From positions 162,079,367-162,143,366 of the forward strand of contig NC_061114.1 in assembly GCF_002878395.1 (NCBI RefSeq): DNA of 64,000 bases, written 5' to 3'. Positions 47,350 to 59,522 of the stretch are shown here, in pieces. The notes beneath the pieces were generated by a model that searched no databases, was not told where the DNA came from, and worked only from the letters and a program-made list of their open reading frames with translations. Positions within the stretch are counted from its first letter, which is position 1. Each line of letters opens with the position of its first letter. A program made the position numbers and the translations under genes. The DNA comes from Capsicum annuum. Taxonomy: Eukaryota; Streptophyta; Magnoliopsida; Solanales; Solanaceae.

Positions 47350-50300
47350 ATGATTTAATCAGGATTCAAAAAAGAGTGAGTGTGGCCTAGCCAGCTAGAG
47401 TCATTAGAACTAGAACTAATTTTTCTCTCCAAAAAAGTTTCAGAGATGTCTGCCCAAACTGCTTCTTTTGCACACATTGGTGGAACTTCAAAAAAAGTGA
47501 TTTTATTAAACTTGTATGCCCTTGCTACTTTCTTATCTAATGCATCCGCAACTCCATTCTGTTGCCTATAGCAGTGTCTTACTTCTGGGTTCCTAGGCTT
47601 CTTAGTCTTGACCTGTATTCCAAAATCAAAGCATCATAGTGATGATTTTTGTTAGTTAACATGGAGATGACTTCTAGTGAATCAATGTTTATTTCAATCG
47701 GTAGGAGGTTATTTTTTTATACCAACTTAAGGCCTTCGATGAGGGTCATTAGTTCCATTATATTGTTGGTAGCTTTGTTAAAGATTTTATTAAAACCCAT
47801 CACCCATCCCAATTATAATCTTTAACCATGCCTCTTATTCCTTTTTTCCCGAAATTCCCAAGGCAAGAGTCGTCAGTGTTAAGTTGAACTATGATTGGTG
47901 GAGGGTTCCATTTGATGTTAGTGCTCTAACTCTGATGAGGGTTATCATCTCTTTTGGTAAGATGTTTATACTCAACCGCTTGAGAGTAGGCATGATTAAA
48001 GTTTAGAGGATCCTTCTTGTAGTTGAAGGTGTTAGAGTTCCTGGTGTTCCAGATGATCCAGATGCAAAAGGGAATAATATCATGCCATTTGAGATACCTA
48101 TCAAACTAGGAGCGCTGAAAGCTTTTCCAGATAGAGTATCCATTTAAAGAGAGAAAATTATTAGCAGTGGAGTGGTTGGAATAAGGCAGCCTAATGATGA
48201 CAGATGCCCAAAAGTCCTTGAGGATAGGACACTCAAAAAATATATGTGTGCTATCTTTATTATGGTTGTTACAGACAGAACAGTTAGCATTAGGCCTAAC
48301 ACCTCTTTTGAAAAGATTGAGATTGTGGAGAGTTTGTCATGCTGGCCGAGCCATAGGAAGGTTTTGAGCTTTTGAGGGGTTTTGTCCTTCCATATCTAAT
48401 TGAAGGTGGTGGAGTGACAGTTGTTGAAGACTTTAGCAATATGTCTATAGGCACTTTTATCGGAGAATAGGCCATTTCCAGTGATGTTCCAAATTAGTTT
48501 ATCAGAGTTGGCCTTGGGATTGGAAGTGAAAGTTTTAGTAAAAGTTTAGATGATATCACCAGGGAGTATTACAGGGAGGTCATCGAGGTTTCAAGCACAA
48601 TTTTTCTAGACCTCAAAGAGTTTAGTATCTTAGGCTTGTTGAGGTTGAGGGGCTTGAATGATATAAAGAAGGGGTTCGCCATGAGAGATCTACCTAACTC
48701 TACAAAATTTGACCTTCTTCCCATTATGGACAATCCAAGAGGAAGTTGTGTTGCAAAACTCCCAACCCATGTGGATATTTTTCCAGATTATAGAGTTGTT
48801 GGGTTTGCATTTCATGCCATAGAGACTGTATTTATTTTTGAGGATTCTGGCCCAGATGTTGTTGTGGTGCTTGTAGAGTCTCTAGGCTATGCTAGTAAGC
48901 ATGGTAATGTTTCTAATGGAAGCTTCCTAGAGGACCAGACCCCCATTTTCTTTTGTATAGGTCAGGGTTTTCTAGTTGAGGAGGTGCATTTTCTTTTTAT
49001 GTGGTTCCCCAAAAAAAATTCCTTTGAGTTATATCAATCAACTTATGGATTTTGGTGGAAATCAAAATGAATTGCATAATGTAAGTAGGGATGCTAGCCA
49101 AAGAGGATTTAGTGAGGGTGGTTCTGCTAGCCATAGTAAGGAACTTTGTTTTCCACCCAGCCAACTTGATTTTAAGATTATCCAGAATGAACTGGTAATC
49201 TCTATTACAGGGTTTCTAGAGTAAAATGGGAAATCCCAGATATTTGCGAAAGTTTTCTCTAGATTAGATGCCTAAGTTGTAGGTCAATCTAGTTTTATCC
49301 TCATGGGAACAATTCTTAGAGAAAGTTATATTGGATTTCAGCGTATTTATTTTTGACCTAAGTAGAAGGTGAAACTGTTGAGGGTGTTTCTGATTGTTTC
49401 ACAACTCTTGTCACTTCTTCATTAGCAAAAAAAATGAGAGATTTTAGGCCCTTTCTTACTGATAGAGATGGGAGTCTACGCAAGGATATCCATCCCATGA
49501 TCAATTCTTCTAGAAAGTAATTCCATGCACATAATGAAGAGGTGGGGAGATGGGGTCACCTTTCCAAATTCCCCTGGAGGGAATGACGAAAGAAGTTTTC
49601 TTCCCATTTATGAGGACAAGGATAGAGGAAGTAAAGATGAAAGACATGATATGACTGGCTAGTTTGGAGGGGACATTGAAAAAGTGAAGGGTTTGGCTAA
49701 TGAAAGAACATTCTAGCCTATCAAAGGCTTTTTCAAGGTATATCTTTAGGATCATGTTGGATTTTTCCCTTTATCTTCCTGAAGTGGCTGATGATCAATT
49801 GAACAATGATAGCATTGTCAGAGGTCCTTCTGTTGGGGAGGAAGCTAGATTGGGAGAAAATAATAAGCTTAGTGAGAAGGGGCTTCAGCCTGTTACCAAT
49901 GATTTTGGTAACTATCTTATATTAAATGTTACAGAGCCTAATGAATCTGAAGTTCCTCAAATTGGTGCATTGGAGCACTTGGGAATAAGACACAGGTGGG
50001 TGGTGTTGACTTTGGGGTCCATGTGGCAGATTTAAAGGTTTCAGTGCAAAATTTAACTGTGGCAGGGCCCAGGATGTTCCAATATTTTTGGTATAAAATA
50101 GGGTAAATCCTATCTGGACCAGGGTCTTTATAAGGCTTAGAGAAAAAGACAATTTTTTTTTATTTTTGCACTGGATGAAGGATCGATCAGAAGAGAGTGG
50201 TCCTCCATATTTATGGAGCCATGAGAGAGGGGTTATTTTGGCACTTTATGAGGGAGGAGAGTTTCTTAGAGGAGAAGAGTTTAGAGTAAAAGTTGAGGAT

Positions 50301-51500
50301 AAAATTTTTTATATCATCTGGGGAGTGATACCAGTTTCCATTATCATATTAGATGGCTCTAATCCTATTTTTTCTCCTTCTGTTGAGAGTAGAGGTGTGG
50401 AAGAATATAGTGTTGGAATACCCTTCAGTAAGCCAGTTTATTCTGGATTTAATTTTCTAGAACTCTTGCTCATCTTTGAGAATACCACTAGACTCATTTT
50501 GGAGAAAGGACTTCAAAGAGTGAAGAAAAAGGCTATGGGTATAATTAGGGAATCTTTGGATGCCAGCTAATCTTGTTAGTATTTTATTCTTTTTTTGGAA
50601 GATTTTTTTGAAGACCTTTTCATTCCAAGTCTTAGCATTCCCTTCAAAGAAAGAGATAGCCTCAGTCAGGGAGATAGAGGAATTGAAAGAATCCCTGACT
50701 AGATCTATGAAGGCTGGGGGAGAACACCACATGGATTCTATCCTTAAAGGCTTTTGAGAGGAAAAAGGGGAGTAGCTTTTAAGAAAAATAAGGAGTGGGC
50801 AGTGGTCAGAGTGGGTTTTGGGGAGGTGAGTGACAGAGGCTTCAAGAAACAGCCTAATCCAAGAGTTATTAGCTAGACACATGTCTATTCTCTCCAGAAT
50901 GAGGATTTGTCTGACCTTGTACCTCTTGTTTTTCCAGGTGAACTTACTACTTTTAAATCCTAGGTCTACAAAGCCACAAGAATTGATATAGTCCTAGAAA
51001 CAAGAAGCCTTATTGTTATTAATGCAGTTACTACCAATTTTTTTGGATGCTTTAAGAACTTTATTAAAGTCTCCTCCTATAAGCCAATAGTTATGGGAAA
51101 GGTCTTTAATAGAGGAATCAAAGTCAGAGATATTGGTCTACAAAATTTGTCTATCATCAAAATGGTTGCTAGCATAGATAACACTTAAAAACTAGGGAAG
51201 GTTGAGGCCATTTACTTTGATAGAGACATAAATCACTTGGAGGGGGATGGTTATATCATTGATACTCAGGAAAGTGTTGTCCCACAAAATAATAATGCCC
51301 TTGGAACTACCTAGATCCAAAATTAGATCTGACTGGTAAACCCAAGCTTATCAGTGAGAGATTTGTGGTCACTCATTTTGGTCTTAAGAAGGGCCAAGAG
51401 TGAAGGACCGTGTATTTGGATCATAGCTTTACGGTGTCTTCAAAATTCAGGGTTATTTTCTCCTCTAGTATTTCATATGATACAGTTCTTCATTATCATG
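47350..51500 (-). pseudogene. LINE 3 ORF2: endonuclease, RT, zinc-binding domain, RNase H
   Basis: Endonuclease starts near 51490 with MKNCIIWNTRGENNPEF; the catalytic Glu of the ET motif is Lys (LLALLKTKMSDHK). Its end is at 50457-50882 (TDLPKTHSDHCPLLI-like, read as THLPKTHSDHCPLLI). RT at 49510-49755 has MILKIYLEKAFDRLECSF and IPSRGIWKGDPISPP. The FADD motif near 49425 reads FANE, so both aspartates are lost. A zinc-binding region is at about 48050-48420. The C-terminal RNase H has RQQNGVADALDKKVARAYKF at about 47500-47570. Several frame changes. Confidence 0.85.
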
Positions 51501-51540
51501 GAGATTTGATGGGTTGGGTCTTTCATCACTGCCTTTTCTC

Positions 51541-53898
51541 TCAACTGGAATGGTGTTCCTTGGGGGGATGTGGTTCTTTCATTTTCTTTGTCATGGGAGC
51601 CAGCTTGGATTTGTAGAAGATCTTCTTCAATGGTGGGGGGATCTCCAAGTCAAACTTCCTGAGCTCTAGTGGGAATAGCACTAGGAGCATCTTGCTGATA
51701 AGGTTCTCAAATGAGTGATTTAGAGGTTTTTCTAGTATGACTACATCTGCCTTTGGTGCTTTAAGAGAGGATAACGTTTTATACATCTCTCTAATGTTTT
51801 TCTTTAGGGATTGGATAGTCTTATCCCTTTCTTCCATCTCCAAGAATAGTGCAGGTAGTGGTGGATTTGCTGGGGTTGTTGAGGGGAGGGGTCCCATAGC
51901 TTAGCACAAAATTTGGGCCCATCTCCAGCAATCCAAGAATCAGTAGGGGTAAAAATGGGAGACATTAACTCATGGATGTTAGTTTCATGTTGATTAGTTC
52001 CCATGTCAGGGTGCCCTAGAACTCTTGACTGATGATTTAGATTATCGTAGACATCCATATAGTCTGTCTGTAGTTTGTAAGTCCCCAATTGAGTCCCTCA
52101 CTTATTAACTAAGATAGGTAGTTTGGGTGTTGAATCATGATCTGGAAATTCGTGTCCCCTACTGTGAGCTTCAGGGAAACCACAGTTTGGGATAGACACA
52201 TTCCTAGCCATGAGAATGGCTGATGGTCTAGAGAAAGGGGCAACGTTATGAAGACAAGGTTTTCCTGTGAGGTTTTCGACATTGTCATAGTAGGTGAAGA
52301 GAAAGTTGGAGGGAGTAGTTTTACTTTTGTAGTTGGAGATGTTTTCATAGGGGAAATAGGAATGATGGAAGTCCTTTGAGATACACCATTGAGCTTGGTA
52401 ATTAATGTGGGAGCTTTAAAGTGACAATTCTGTCAATGTTGCTGATTGGCGCCGGTAAAGACATGGGGAGGGAGAAGACATTTGAGTATTTGAGGTGGAA
52501 AAATGGGTGACTTGTAATAGTTTAATAGCCACCTTAGCATTAGAGGTGGAATTTGTACAGCATACGAGGGAATTCATTAGAATTAGGCCCGGAAAAATAA
52601 CTTTTTTTCCCTGGGTATTTTTAAAAGTAAGCATTGGGCCTTATGGGAGGCCGTTATTTGCTTTTTCACTGCTAGAAACAATTTGACTAGTGGGCTCCAA
52701 TTGGTTAGAAGAGCTCACAATGGGTCTCTTGTGGAGATTAATATTGGTCCTTGAAGTAGCCTACAATTCCTTGAAAGAGTTGGACCCAACAGGGGAGGGG
52801 GGCTAGGGCTTGGCTACTTAATCGGGTCAATACCGTGATAGTTCTCCAAAATTTGGGTTATGCTGTAACCCTGGCCACTATTAGAAGCGTACTGAAAGTC
52901 TCTGGTCTCCAGGAACTTACCTGTTGCAGCATCAAACAGCTTTACCTTGATGTTCTACGCGTTACTAGATGTACCTGAGGGTTTTTGTTTGGTGCAATTT
53001 GTGTTGTTGCTCTTCTCCCAGGTAAAAGTAATGATTTTACACTCCTCCATTGTTGTGTCGGTTGCATCTTTTAGGGACGAGGGTTGATCCATCGATCTCG
53101 GTATTGAGTGAGGACATGAGGTCAAAGTGTGCCCCAGACGTCCATAACTTTTGCACAAGAAGCCCTTCCCTTCGTAGAGAATTGGTTATTGATGGTTGCC
53201 GATGTTGATTGTGATCATTAATGGTTTGTCTAGGGGTACTTGGACATAGATGCGAGCATATCTGCCCCTAAGGGTAGCAGAGGTGCACGCATCATTCTTC
53301 AGTAATTTACCAATTTCCCTCATCTTCTCTAAGATTTCCTTGTCGTAGAATTCAGTTGGCAGTTGTGAAATTTGGATCCAAATTGTAGTGGTTTGGATTT
53401 GTAATTCCTTTAGGACAAAATTTGGCTCCCAAATTCTAACGGATAAGTAAGATCCCACTACAAACCAAGGCCCATCATAAGTAACATTTTTTTGAGATTG
53501 GGCACACTAAGTTTCACGGTATAATAATCTCACCTAAATCGATTAGAGCAAAACTTTTCTTGAGTTTACAGAGGTCCATGAGTATATATTTAGGTATTGG
53601 TGATTGAACTTCTTTCCTACGGCCTTGATGAGATTGAATGTTGCCAAGAGGTATAGAGTCTTCTTTTGTCCTCAAGGAATAGGGTTATTGAGCCCTCATC
53701 CCCTGGTTTCGACAATTTTGGAGATTCCTCGATTGCATCACAATGTCGGAAAGCTTCTAAGAAATTTAATTTGTCTCTTACAATTTCGCTATAGGTTAGT
53801 TTTTGTGGTGTGTCCACTGCCATTTGGTAATTTGAACCATCAAGAGGATCTGGCGGGTTTGGAGTGGGAGATTTAGTGGGAAGTTGGTGGATGGTCAT
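51541..53898 (-). pseudogene. LINE 3 ORF1: DUF4283 and zinc knuckle
   Basis: The start at 53898 gives MTIHQLPTKSPTPNPPDP, then QKLTYSEIVRDKLNF. DUF4283 at 53186-53458 is well kept: SVRIWEPNFVLKELQIQTT, WIQISQLPTEFYDKEILEK and ACTSATLRGRYARIYVQVP. The zinc knuckle near 53150 reads CKSYGRLGHTLTSC, with Tyr in place of the second Cys. The C-terminal part (51541-52634) is Pro/Ser/Thr-rich and frame-broken. ORF1 abuts the endonuclease of ORF2 at about 51500. Confidence 0.85.
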
Positions 53899-53900
53899 TG

Positions 53901-54120
53901 CAGTCTATTTGGGACAAGATATATCATCGCTAAAAGATAATTATGACCAAATAGTTAGTCTATTTGGGACAAGATATACCATCGCTAAAAAATAATTATG
54001 ACCAGGTAGTTAGTCTATTTGAGACGAGATATATCGTCGCAGAAGGATAATTACGACCAGGTAGTTAGTCGATTGGGACAAGATATACCGTCCCTAAAAG
54101 ATAATTACGATCGGGTTTTT
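53901..54120. repeat. 55-bp tandem repeat, about four copies
   Basis: The unit GTCTATTTGGGACAAGATAT… ending …GACCAGGTAGTTA has period 55 and starts near 53904, 53959, 54014 and 54069. Copies differ at a few positions, including the CATCGC/CGTCGC/CGTCCC site. Part of the CACTA subterminal region. Confidence 0.92.
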
Positions 54121-54300
54121 TGCCTTCTCAAAAGACTTTTAAGGATCGGCTTTATTGACACGTCTCTATTGAGCTTTTGCGGCGGAGCTTGTTAGGACGG
54201 ATGCGACCAGTTTTTTTCTATCCTAAACGACCAATTGGGATAAGATTTGGACTTTTTGAAACTAAATTTTCCTTTCTTATAGGCTGTTTTTCTTGTAGTG
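53901..54300 (+). mobile_element. CACTA (En/Spm) transposon end: subterminal repeats and terminus
   Basis: Bases 54282-54300 read inwards as CACTACAAGAAAAACAGCC, the common terminus of plant CACTA elements. The 400 bp before it hold repeated GGGACAAGAT, CGACCAGGTAG and CGTCGC-type motifs, as expected for transposase-binding subterminal repeats. The transposase and other terminus were not found; LINE 3 occupies the inward side. Confidence 0.8.
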
Positions 54301-55431
54301 AATTATTTTAAATAAAAAAAAATTGTATATCGTAAGAGAAACTAGAGAAGCCACTGAAAGAACGCAGGTCCAAAGAATTAAATGAAGAAGGGCTCACTTT
54401 TAAGAATATCTTAGAAAACTCACATGTTTGGATAAGGAAATTCACCAATCTTTTGGGACACATCAATAAATATTGAAAATAACGTAAACTATGAATTAAT
54501 TAGAACCAAGATCACCTTCTTGGGACCTCTGTATTTCAATTCCAAACACTAAAACATGAAGTACTTTCAATTCTCATCACCAATATTTTTTGTCAATATA
54601 AGGTTGACACGCGTTCAACTATTAATGCTACTCATTTTCAGAGTTTTCCTCCGATGGACGGTTGACATATTAATTTGATGGAAGTACGTGGCACCTACAT
54701 TGAGGTTCGATTAAATTTAAATTCATATTGAGAAATTTTATATTGGACGGAAAATACTTTTTATTAAAAATTACTATGTATTCAATAAGACTCGAATATG
54801 AATCCTCTGATTATTTATCATGCTCATATACAAATCATAAGTTAAATATACTATCATTGAAGAATTGTCCTGGCCATAATATATTTAATTTCTTGGATAT
54901 ATATACGGTGTGAGACATTCAACGAAATTTTTGTTTATTAATTATTTTAAATGAAATCAATTGCTTTTACGACTACCAATTGCTCGTACAAGACTTTTAG
55001 CGGTTGATGTTTTGTTCTTTTTTTTTTTCAATCATGCGGTTGTCAATGTGTCGATTCTTCCAATTAGGTAAAATATCATAGTTGTGGCTCTTAAATGAAC
55101 GCTTATTATACAAAATTCTGGCATTATGGTCATTATTATTTTTATAGTTTAGGTGTATGTTCGATAAATGAGTACTGGTTTTGAGTTTAAACCCGCCATG
55201 TGTTGAGAATTATATTCATGTTCAATTGAAATTGCTTTGCCTAGCAACATGAAGAATAAGATGAAGAATAAGAAAGAATGCCTAGGGTTTAGATTTTGTT
55301 AAGTTTATGTCTTCCATAAGTTTTCAGAAAAACTACTAAACATTGTGTTGTACGGTGGTAACTGATAAGTTTTTTTTTTACGGTCTTAATCCATAACTAA
55401 TAGTAACTACTCTTAAACCAAGATCCGAAAC
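54301..55431. other. AT-rich spacer, nothing recognised
   Basis: No protein-like frame or repeat stands out. It contains poly-A/T runs and GGTTGACACG-type single-copy sequence. Confidence 0.6.
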
Positions 55432-55615
55432 TACCAAGCGTTGTGGTGAGGGTGATAACTAATAACTACTTGTTAAATTCTTAATCAGTGATTTTAGATT
55501 TGAGCCCCGAGAAAGAAATTGCTTTGATAGGAACACTTTACTTTCCCCAATGGAAACTTCAGGCACAAATAATCTAGGTTCACCGTGCCTCAAAACAGCT
55601 ATAGACAAAAATTAA
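55432..55615 (+). mobile_element. SINE-like remnant
   Basis: GTTGTGGTGAGGGTGATAAC, GATTTGAGCCCCG (a box-B-like pattern) and GGAACACTTTACTTTCCCCAAT resemble in order the tRNA-derived SINEs of Solanaceae. The 3' part is poorly kept and I see no clear target-site duplication. Confidence 0.45.
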
Positions 55616-55682
55616 AGACAAGACAGTTTTTGAAAGGAAATGTGCATTGTTTTTATTACAGTTTCTTTTTTAAAAAAAAAAA

Positions 55683-56690
55683 ATGTTTTGCCAATATTTG
55701 TGTTAGTTCTTAAAAAATTCCCGGGATATGGTTGTTAGCATATTATGTTAACCTTCTGAAAAAATATACGTATTTTTAAAAAAAATTAAAATTCATATTA
55801 TTTTGAGAAACAAGTTCTAAATGGAAAGGGCCCAAGCAATAAAGGTAAGCAATTGTTACAGATGCCAAACAAATTAAAATTAATGTTTGAAAAAGCATTT
55901 CTTCAGTACAAAAGCAAATAAATGCACACAAAGTGCAAAAGACTAACAGTAGTCAATGAATGTAACAACTAGCCAAATCTCTTTAACTAGAAAAAGAAAA
56001 TTTATTGGAACCACTATAACTTCTTATAGTGGCCTAATTTAATTAGGAATATGTGATGTTTTCATACCTAAGAAGATGGCATCAATTAACTATATCATTA
56101 ACAAATGGACCATAAATCTATAGTTTCTTTATTTTCGAACGTACCTAAACGTTCATGTAATTACCTTAGTTGATGAAACTTTACAGAAGTTGGTAAATAC
56201 TAGAATATTACTCCTCAAATATTTAAGGAGCGTTCCATCTAAGAATAGAATAGCTATCAAATTGGTCAATCATATGGGACTTTTTTTCCTTTAACAAATT
56301 TATGAAGAAATAAAGCAACACTACGTAGGACTGCAAGAAAAATATACTACTCAAAGAGCACATGAACTTAGTAAATGTCATAACTAGAATTCAGAAATAA
56401 TCATTTAAATGAAAATTACAATTTAACCATTAAATTATTGTAAAATTTCCATTAATGAGCTCATGTAATATATTTTGTGCAGTTTCTTGTAGAATGAATG
56501 TGTAATAGCTAAACTATAAAGACCATTTGGACATGTCCAAGGGTCCAGATGATAAAAAACTTGAGCTCAGTGTTTGCATCAAATAACATTAATTAGTTCA
56601 CCATGCATAGTGAAGTAATAAAGTGAAGGTGAGGGAGGATTTGTAGAATCTGTAATCTCCCTCTACATGGCATGTCTTATTTGATCTTAA
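55683..56690. repeat. Segmental duplication, copy A (uninterrupted)
   Basis: The stretch from AATGTTTTGCCAATATTTGT to CATGGCATGTCTTATTTGAT recurs as 57221-57734 plus 63870-64000. Copy A carries about 490 bp (55725-56215) that copy B lacks. Bases 56541-56560 (GGGTCCAGATGATAAA) show the joined site that copy B has split. Non-coding. Confidence 0.9.
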
Positions 56691-57220
56691 CTGTGGAGTG
56701 GATTAATGTTTGTGACAATTACTAAAGGTACATCATCATGTGGGGGTAGATTAACGTTTATAGGTCATTAAATGTATGTATGCAAATTGAGGGCTATAGA
56801 GTGTGTAATTTCTTGTTCTTTTGATTTTTTTTCTTCACAATTAGTAGTAATAAATGGGCGAAGTTTGCTGCAAAGTCATCATTCCAAAGTTAAAGGCTAC
56901 ATTTTCAGTTAGTTAAATAGTTATATCTGTTTGAAAGAGGCAAGAAAGTGAAAGCTTTTGGAATATGTCCGTCCTTTAAATAATTAAAGCTTCTTTCTTT
57001 CTGCTCATATATATGCAAATGAAAAGCCTAGAGTTTAGGCCTTTAGGGGAGAAAATATTATATATGTAAAGGACTAATTGTATAATTTCTGCACAGTGTG
57101 TGATATTTTTATAAAAAGGATTCAATTGAACTCCTCCACGAATTTAATTATGTATTACTCCATGCATGTCTTGATGATAGCATGCATAACAGTGCTAGCA
57201 ACGAGTAGCAGTACTGATAC
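56691..57220. other. Spacer between duplication copies
   Basis: Non-coding, moderately AT-rich, single-copy in this window. No gene seen. Confidence 0.6.
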
Positions 57221-57734
57221 CAACATGTTTTGCCGATATTTGTGTGTGTTCTTAAAAAACTTCTAAGGAGTGTTCCAACTAAGAATTGAATAGCTATCAA
57301 ATTGGTCAATCATATGGAACTTTTTTTCCTTTAACAAATTTATGAAGAAATAGACCATCCGCCGTGGAGGTTATCAACGGGTATTACCACGTAATTCATT
57401 CTCACTTATCTTACACCCACGTAATTCATTCTCACTTATCTCTCTCTCAAGAACTTTCTCTCTAGTTTTTCTTCATCCTCTCCATAGATTTAGTATGTGT
57501 ATACGCAAATCAATCCTAACACGTAGGACGTGCAAGAAAAGTATACTACTCAGAGAGCACATGAACTTAGTAAATGCCATAACCAGAATTCAGAATAATC
57601 ATTTAAATGAAAAATACAATTTAACCATTAAATTATTGTAAAATTCTCATGTAATATATTTTGTGCAGTTTCTTATAGAATAAATGTGTAATATCTAAAC
57701 TATAAAACCATTTGGACATGTCCAAGGGTACAGA
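57221..57734. repeat. Segmental duplication, copy B, left part
   Basis: It matches copy A at 55683-55724 and 56216-56549, apart from an extra segment of about 165 bp at 57353-57517. That segment includes a 25-bp direct repeat (57387-57411 and 57417-57441, starting CCACGTAATTCATT). It ends …GGGTACAGA at 57734, where the CACTA-ended insertion begins. Confidence 0.9.
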
Positions 57735-57808
57735 CACTACTTTTCCCCGCTGCACCTGCTGCTTTCCTGCTATTTTGCTATACTTATGTCACATCTTTTT
57801 TGGTGCAG

Positions 57809-58177
57809 ATGGTCACTAATTGCTGGTAGGCTACCTGGAAGGACATACAATGAAGTTAAGAACTTCTGGAACACACATTTGAACAATAAGAGATCTTGTA
57901 GAATAAAAAAAAAAAAACATGTAGAGTCCAAGGAGGCAAATGCAAAATGATAAGAGTACTCCGCTGAGGTAGTAAGCAACCAAGAAGTGGCCACCAAAAC
58001 AGCTTTTGATTCATGGATAGAGGAAATGCAGGACTTCAACTGCAGCTTACGATCACCGTGTCGATGAATAACGTGACATTTCTCGAAGATGAGCCTTTTA
58101 TTCCCATATTGGACGGCATTGTCTTGCTTGAAGCATTTACATGCACTGACAAAGAAGCATGGAATGAGATTCAGTAA
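57809..58177 (+). pseudogene. R2R3-MYB transcription factor, exon 3 fragment
   Basis: A splice acceptor (TTTTTTGGTGCAG) ends at 57808. The next bases encode [20 protein letters not shown] and NTHLNNK, the R3 half of a plant R2R3-MYB. It starts at the usual intron-2 position of these genes, just before the second R3 tryptophan helix, and both R3 aromatic landmarks (W and FW) are present. A 14-base A run (about 57904-57917) precedes a stop at 57948. In shifted frames the C-terminal part continues (TAFDSWIEEMQDFNC, FLEDEPFIPILDGIVLLEAF) to a stop at 58175-58177. The R2 repeat and exons 1-2 are absent. The KNFWNTHL context and short C-terminus suggest the anthocyanin-type (AN2/PAP1) subgroup; this is inference. 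Confidence 0.85.
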
Positions 58178-58803
58178 CTGATATCAACCCCAGCAAGGCT
58201 GCTGGAGTGCACTGTGCAGTTTAGGGTGACGAACCATCTTTATCCTCCCTCCACCATTTCCTTCTATGTTACAATTAATATGGAACCAACAAATTTAGAA
58301 CAATGCAGCATAATGAGGAACTTATTTCAGCGAACGAGCTATTTCTTAAATTGTTTGGTAACAGAAAGACACTCAAGTAGCTAAAATGAATAAACACTCA
58401 ATAAACTGAGAGAGAGAATTTATAATTTCTTCATATATAACACTTACCAATTCGAAGAAGTCAACACTACCTGAACCTTGGCATCATTGACTTTCTGTTT
58501 GTTTAAAACTGTAAATTAGCCAAGACTCATAAGTGCAGACACTTAACATGTACTCAGGAATTTAAAAAGAGATCGAAAACTCAAGAATCCAAAATTAGTC
58601 TTGCCAAGGAGACTATGCAAAAGCACAAAGGGGTGCAGTTAGTTGTTAGAAATTGTAAGTGCTACAAACTACTTCCAAGATATGTATCATAATATTGGAC
58701 ATCTCAAACAATAAAATCACAAACCACTCTAAGCAGATAGGAAAAGTTTAATTGTTGTACAACATCAAGTTTTAACAACAAAAGGCAAAAGCAGTCTCAG
58801 TAC

Positions 58804-58969
58804 CTTGCCTGTCCCCCCTAAATTGGAGATACTGGATAACTACTGCTTGTAAATCATTTGCTTCCACTTCATGAGCCTCAAAATTAGGTGAACCAGATCT
58901 TGAACTTTTAATTATGTCAATTTGCCTCAGCACCTTCCTTAGAATCGTTATAGAGTGATCCGAAGACAT
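58804..58969 (-). pseudogene. Unrecognised exon-like segment 1
   Basis: An ATG at 58969 opens a frame encoding SITILRKVLRQIDIIKSS and NDLQAVVIQYLQFRGD. It ends at a good splice donor, CAAG|GTACTG, at 58804. The composition is that of a real protein (charged, helical), unlike the surrounding low-complexity DNA. I do not recognise the family. It could be a first exon or a captured internal one. Confidence 0.5.
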
Positions 58970-59522
58970 GATAAAAAAAACTTGGATACCTAGTTATACT
59001 ATCAATATTTATTCATGTTTTAAATAATTGATTCTTTATCATTTGAACAAGAAACAGCTTGTTACAAAAACTATTTAAGATCATCAACATTTCAGTAATT
59101 CTTGGCAAGAAAACTATAACAGATTCATCTATGGGAAAATTATGCAGCTTAAATCAACTTGTAAGAGCCAAATTAATTAAGGAGATGACTGCTTTGGTAT
59201 TTTACACGTCCAGTATCGTTGTTGAATTTGGAACTTGACTTCTTTATTTCTGCTATGTGAAACTAGTAGCTGAATTATTTTTTTACATGCATCTACTTCC
59301 AATAAGAATTTAAAACTAATAACACAGATAAGCCCCCTGCTCCAATCATGTCTGGCTTCGAGAAGTTGAATGCCCTAAAGTTGTGTTACATAGCATTCAG
59401 GAACATATACTTCAAAATCTTTGTACTTAGTTTTACAAGAACAGAAAAGGAAGAGAGCTTTGATCTTAAGGTTAAGTGCCAAGATCTGAAGAAAATAAAC
59501 TTCTCGTCGCAAAATTACTCAC

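Larger units (their letters stand above)
47283..53900 (-). mobile_element. L1-type LINE number 3, near full length
   Basis: On the minus strand both ORFs are present, from an ORF1 start at 53898 to RNase H and an A-rich 3' end (T run at about 47283-47289), 6.6 kb. The 5' end lies within three bases of a CACTA subterminal repeat array, so the LINE may have landed in a CACTA element. No clear target-site duplication was found. Multiple stops and dead catalytic motifs. Confidence 0.87.

Noticed and set aside
48636..49070. 144-codon plus-strand open frame
   Set aside because: It is antisense to LINE 3 ORF2 (RT end and zinc-binding region); no recognisable domain in this direction.
50166..50570. 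134-codon plus-strand open frame
   Set aside because: Antisense to the LINE 3 endonuclease end and linker.
53901..54120. Regularly spaced repeats that could suggest a CRISPR-like array
   Set aside because: Units are contiguous with no unique spacers, the genome is a plant, and a CACTA terminus follows.
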